This document shows positions 61,450-64,000 of a stretch of DNA of 64,000 nt, one piece after another. Numbering within the stretch: position 1 is the stretch's first letter; the number at the start of each line of letters is the position of its first letter. The notes beneath the pieces were generated by a model, which saw nothing but the letters and a program-made list of their open reading frames with translations, was not told where the DNA came from and did not search any database. Source of the DNA: CAZICM01 sp964537685 (GTDB lineage: Bacteria > Myxococcota_A > Polyangia > Polyangiales > Polyangiaceae); contig CAZICM010000044.1 of NCBI GenBank assembly GCA_964537685.1, positions 1 through 64,000 on the forward strand. Reading direction: 5' to 3'. Position numbers and translations under genes: made by a program.

Positions 61450-62157
61450 ATGAAGCGGATATATTGCGTAATTGCTGCATGGATAGGGCTTGGATGCGCG
61501 GGCACCGGCCAGCCTCTTACCCATTACGAAGCCAATGCGGAAGTAATTATACCCAAATCGATCGATTTTGAATCTGGCTTACGCCTCAGCATTGACACCT
61601 GCGCCTTCGCCTTTGGCCCGGCCTATTTTTGCGCGGCCCAAAGCGGCTCGCCCACCCTATGCGAAACGGCGCTCGCGGAAATCGCGCACATCAATACCAT
61701 CGATTGTTTAGATCCATCGCCCCAGCCCCTAGGCATGGTATATGGACTCACGGGCGAGATCCGCAGCGTATCCTACGACTACGGGATGCACTGGTTTTTA
61801 ACGGAAAGCAAGCCCATGGCCGATCCCAAGGCGCCCGGCGGACATTCCCTGCGAATGACGGGCCATCTCGATCAAAATGGAACGCGCATTGATTTTACGG
61901 CCAATATTGACGTATTGCCTCAATATCAAGGCCAGCGGGCGGTAACGACAGCGCCCGCGCGGGCAAGCATTACAGAAGAAACGGCCGGATTAACGGTACA
62001 ATTTAATCCCGGCGCATGGATAAGCGGGGCGGACTGGGAAGCCTTGGTGATGGAAGCGGGGCCGGGACCCATCGAGATAAGCGCAGAACAACCTGGACAC
62101 AGCGCGGTTCTGCTTAAAATGGTATCGGGCGCCCCGCCGGTATTTACGTGGAAGTAG
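61450..62157 (+). CDS. lipoprotein of unknown function
   Basis: The 235-residue lipoprotein (signal IGLGC) is probably cotranscribed with the TonB-dependent receptor, nine bases upstream. It has a beta-rich composition (IPKSIDFESGLRLSIDTC, GMVYGLTGEIRSVSYDYGMHWF, SLRMTGHLDQNGTRIDFTANIDVLP) and three Cys. It could support the receptor at the outer membrane. No family is recognised. Confidence 0.75.
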   Translation: MKRIYCVIAAWIGLGCAGTGQPLTHYEANAEVIIPKSIDFESGLRLSIDTCAFAFGPAYFCAAQSGSPTLCETALAEIAHINTIDCLDPSPQPLGMVYGLTGEIRSVSYDYGMHWFLTESKPMADPKAPGGHSLRMTGHLDQNGTRIDFTANIDVLPQYQGQRAVTTAPARASITEETAGLTVQFNPGAWISGADWEALVMEAGPGPIEISAEQPGHSAVLLKMVSGAPPVFTWK

Positions 62158-62164
62158 CGGGAGA

Positions 62165-62533
62165 TCAGCCGAATTTCACGGCGGCGATTTTATTGCCGTC
62201 GAGATCGCGGAAGTAAGCCGCATAAAAGCCTGGGCCCCTGGCACCGGGAGCGCCTTCATCCTTGCCGCCGAGCTCCAGCGCCTTGGCATGCATGGCCTTA
62301 ATCTTCTCCTCATCGCCCACAAACAGCGCGACCATCGCGCCATTGCCCGGGGTTGCGGCATTGCCGTCAAAGGGCTTAATCACGCCGAACATGGGCGTAT
62401 TGGGGGCGGTCGTCCAAGCGATAAAGCGATCGAATTCCATACCGCGCTTGGCGCCCAGGGCTTCAAAGAGCTTGTCGTAGAATTCGCCGGCCCGCTGTAA
62501 ATCATTGGTTCCGATGGTGGTGTACGCGATCAT
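62165..62533 (-). CDS. VOC/glyoxalase family protein
   Basis: A single-domain 122-residue vicinal-oxygen-chelate protein: MIAYTTIGTNDLQRAGEFYDKLFEALGAKRG with the paired beta-alpha-beta-beta-beta units, ending GPGFYAAYFRDLDGNKIAAVKF. The substrate is not clear. The 276 bases to the next gene (62534-62809) contain AT-rich runs and an imperfect TTCGGG/CCCGAA inverted repeat but no clear gene. Confidence 0.93.
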   Translation of the reverse strand: MIAYTTIGTNDLQRAGEFYDKLFEALGAKRGMEFDRFIAWTTAPNTPMFGVIKPFDGNAATPGNGAMVALFVGDEEKIKAMHAKALELGGKDEGAPGARGPGFYAAYFRDLDGNKIAAVKFG

Positions 62534-62809
62534 TGCAAAACTCCGGTGTAAAAAGGTCGGGAAGCAAGTTTCCCAAAACGAGGCGCGGCACCCATAGACC
62601 AGGGCCGCATCTTCGTCAACGCTGGGCGCTACCCCTTATCCTATAGGCAATCCATTCGATCAAAATGACCGAAATAGGGGGAGGTTAAAAACAACGATGA
62701 TTGAAGCGTAGAACCGTGCCTGCGGGATGTTCACCTTTTTTCTTAAGGGCATAACCTGAAACATTCGGGCTCATTTTATTTCGGACCCGAAGACAAAAGG
62801 AGAAGCCCC

Positions 62810-63289
62810 ATGTTCAACCGACCGATCAAAACCGCGTTGTTCTGCGTGTTATTGACAATCAGCGCGACGGCCCTCGCCGACGAAAAAGCGGCGCCCCCCG
62901 CGCCTGCGCCCAAGCCTGCGGATGCGGCACCTGTAGCGGAGCCCAAGCCGATCGTCATGGTCCGCACAGAAGTCTACGGAAGCATTACATCCAAAGTGGC
63001 AAAGAATTTAACGATGTTGGCTTTGGTGACGACGAATTCGGATCCAATACCCGTGGGATCGAAGGGTATTTTGTATAGAAAAGTGGAGAAGGCCGATGGG
63101 CAGGCGAGTGGTGAATACGTTGAGATTGCCAAAGTAACCTTTAAAAAGCACGATTTAATCACGAGCAAAATCACGATGGTTGTCGATGAAGAGATAAAAG
63201 ACGCCGTTGTGAATGGGAAAAAAGGCGGGCATTTGGCGAAGAGCGTAAAGGTAAAGCTGCAGATTGATTTGCCGGTGAAGGGAGAGTGA
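62810..63289 (+). CDS. secreted hypothetical protein
   Basis: The 159-residue protein has a Sec signal (FCVLLTISATALADE) with a Pro/Ala linker (AAPPAPAPKPADAAPVAEPKP), then a globular beta/alpha part rich in Val and Lys (VRTEVYGSITSKVAKNLTMLALVTTNSDPIPVGSKGILYRKVE). It looks like a periplasmic protein of unknown function. The start has a GGAG Shine-Dalgarno. Confidence 0.75.
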   Translation: MFNRPIKTALFCVLLTISATALADEKAAPPAPAPKPADAAPVAEPKPIVMVRTEVYGSITSKVAKNLTMLALVTTNSDPIPVGSKGILYRKVEKADGQASGEYVEIAKVTFKKHDLITSKITMVVDEEIKDAVVNGKKGGHLAKSVKVKLQIDLPVKGE

Positions 63290-63335
63290 TTTGTGGGCTG
63301 TTGAGCAAGACGCTCGTTTCGTGTACAGGGAAGAT

Positions 63336-63467
63336 ATGGCCGCCCTATCGGATGTGCTGACGCTCACGATTCCGCGCTCAATGGTTCCTGCATTGCCTGC
63401 ATTTGCCGAATCTTTGAACGAAAGAATGCACGTGCTGCTGGAGAAGAATACGGCGTGCAACGCTTAG
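63336..63467 (+). CDS. short possible protein, maybe truncated
   Basis: A 43-residue frame (MAALSDVLTLTIPRSM...) contains LNERMHVLLEKNTACNA. The LNxRMHxLLEKNT pattern looks like the core of a small protein family I cannot name with certainty, and here it stops early. It could be a truncated remnant (a frameshift near 63450 could explain it) or a real small gene. There is no good Shine-Dalgarno; a GTG at 63321 is also in frame. Confidence 0.35.
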   Translation: MAALSDVLTLTIPRSMVPALPAFAESLNERMHVLLEKNTACNA

Positions 63468-63487
63468 TCAAAAATAGCCTCCAACAC

Positions 63488-64000
63488 TCAGCGCCCCCGC
63501 TTCTTCGCCCTGTCAAAACCGTCTCCATCCATCCCCGCCGAAAACAAAGACATCTGCTTTTCCGGCGCCTTCTCTTTACGCGCCCCCTTCTCCCGCGGCC
63601 AATTTGATGATGTGCTCATCCCCACCGCCTCGGGCTCCGCATACAAAAGCTCCGGCCCTTCGTGCGACACCGAATTCACTTTCATCGATGCCGCCTGCGA
63701 TATCAAATAATCGTTCTCAGCAGGTTTTAATAACAATAACGCATCCATTTTATCGGCGCTTAATAACCATCTGTCCAATTGATCTTTCCGGATAAATGCC
63801 GGCATTCGATCGTGTATGGGCGCAATAAAATCATTGGACGACGTCGTGATAATCGTAAACGTGCGAATGTCTTCCCCATCCTCCGGATTCACCCAATCTT
63901 CATACAAACCCGCCATCAACAAAAGCCCACCCTCCTTCGGATGAAACCATAAAGGCCGCCGATGCCCCTTCTCACCCTCCCATTCGTAAAATCCATCCGC
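63488..64000 (-). CDS. SRAP-domain protein (HMCES/YedK family), partial
   Basis: The frame runs off the window's right edge and gives about 170 residues. It begins ADGFYEWEGEKGHRRPLWF and continues GLLLMAGLYEDWVN, FTIITTSSNDFIAPIHDRMPAF and LLLLKPAENDYL. This is the SRAP domain that forms a covalent link with abasic single-stranded DNA. The catalytic Cys2 would be beyond the edge. The C-terminus is Lys/Arg-rich after about residue 145 of the fragment. Confidence 0.9.
   Translation of the reverse strand, partial: ADGFYEWEGEKGHRRPLWFHPKEGGLLLMAGLYEDWVNPEDGEDIRTFTIITTSSNDFIAPIHDRMPAFIRKDQLDRWLLSADKMDALLLLKPAENDYLISQAASMKVNSVSHEGPELLYAEPEAVGMSTSSNWPREKGARKEKAPEKQMSLFSAGMDGDGFDRAKKRGR

Overview
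The window reads as a chromosomal segment from a deltaproteobacterial-type organism, most likely Myxococcota (Polyangia-like). The supporting signs are many lipoproteins with Ala/Gly/Ser-rich or Cys-rich mature parts, a receiver-DUF4388-PEGA regulator, CotH, TonB-dependent and FGE-like proteins, and large carboxypeptidase-regulatory-domain proteins. Base composition is only moderately GC-rich by eye, lower than classical myxobacteria. No rRNA, phage, insertion sequence or CRISPR array was found. This is a core chromosomal region, not a genomic island.

Layout. 1-9.9 kb: a small hypothetical gene, a receiver domain without its phospho-acceptor Asp, an acetyl-CoA hydrolase/transferase-GNAT fusion, tRNA-Ser(UGA), rpe coupled to an HExxH lipoprotein, GNAT and cNMP-binding proteins, two tandem FNPQPDPP lipoproteins, YggS, a TlpA-like lipoprotein and rarA. 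9.9-21 kb: a CotH lipoprotein, TPR protein, hpt, thioesterase, lipoproteins, a HAD phosphatase, and an operon of a 2-isopropylmalate/homocitrate synthase-like enzyme with a 1006-residue carboxypeptidase-regulatory/PDZ protein. 21-28.3 kb: a translationally coupled cytochrome c maturation cluster (ccmF, ccmH, a CcmI-like zinc-ribbon protein, a membrane protein), then an FGE-fold protein and cinA.

28.3-42.8 kb is the probable replication-origin neighbourhood. clpB, gyrB, recF and dnaN run leftward. An AT-rich intergenic region carries a perfect DnaA box (36407-36415), and genes run rightward beyond it. Two perfect 16-bp parS palindromes lie 3.5-4.3 kb to the right, inside the 3' ends of bioD and bioF. 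dnaA is not in the window. 42.8-52 kb: aroC with an aroK-aroB fusion, a DUF167 protein, dapF with a degenerate GGDEF protein, alanine dehydrogenase and an isocitrate/isopropylmalate-type dehydrogenase. 52-64 kb: a Cys-rich lipoprotein, a double-receiver/DUF4388/PEGA membrane regulator coupled to a sulfatase-fold lipoprotein that lacks expected active-site residues, a TonB-dependent receptor with a TonB_C domain at its N-terminus, a VOC protein, a secreted protein and the C-terminal part of an SRAP (HMCES/YedK) protein cut by the window edge.

The most notable observations are the oriC/parS architecture with parS embedded in biotin genes, the four-gene coupled Ccm cluster with a CcmI-like zinc-ribbon protein, and several paralogues whose catalytic residues are missing (receiver, GGDEF, CinA amidase, sulfatase fold). 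No clearly new defence or mobile system was found.
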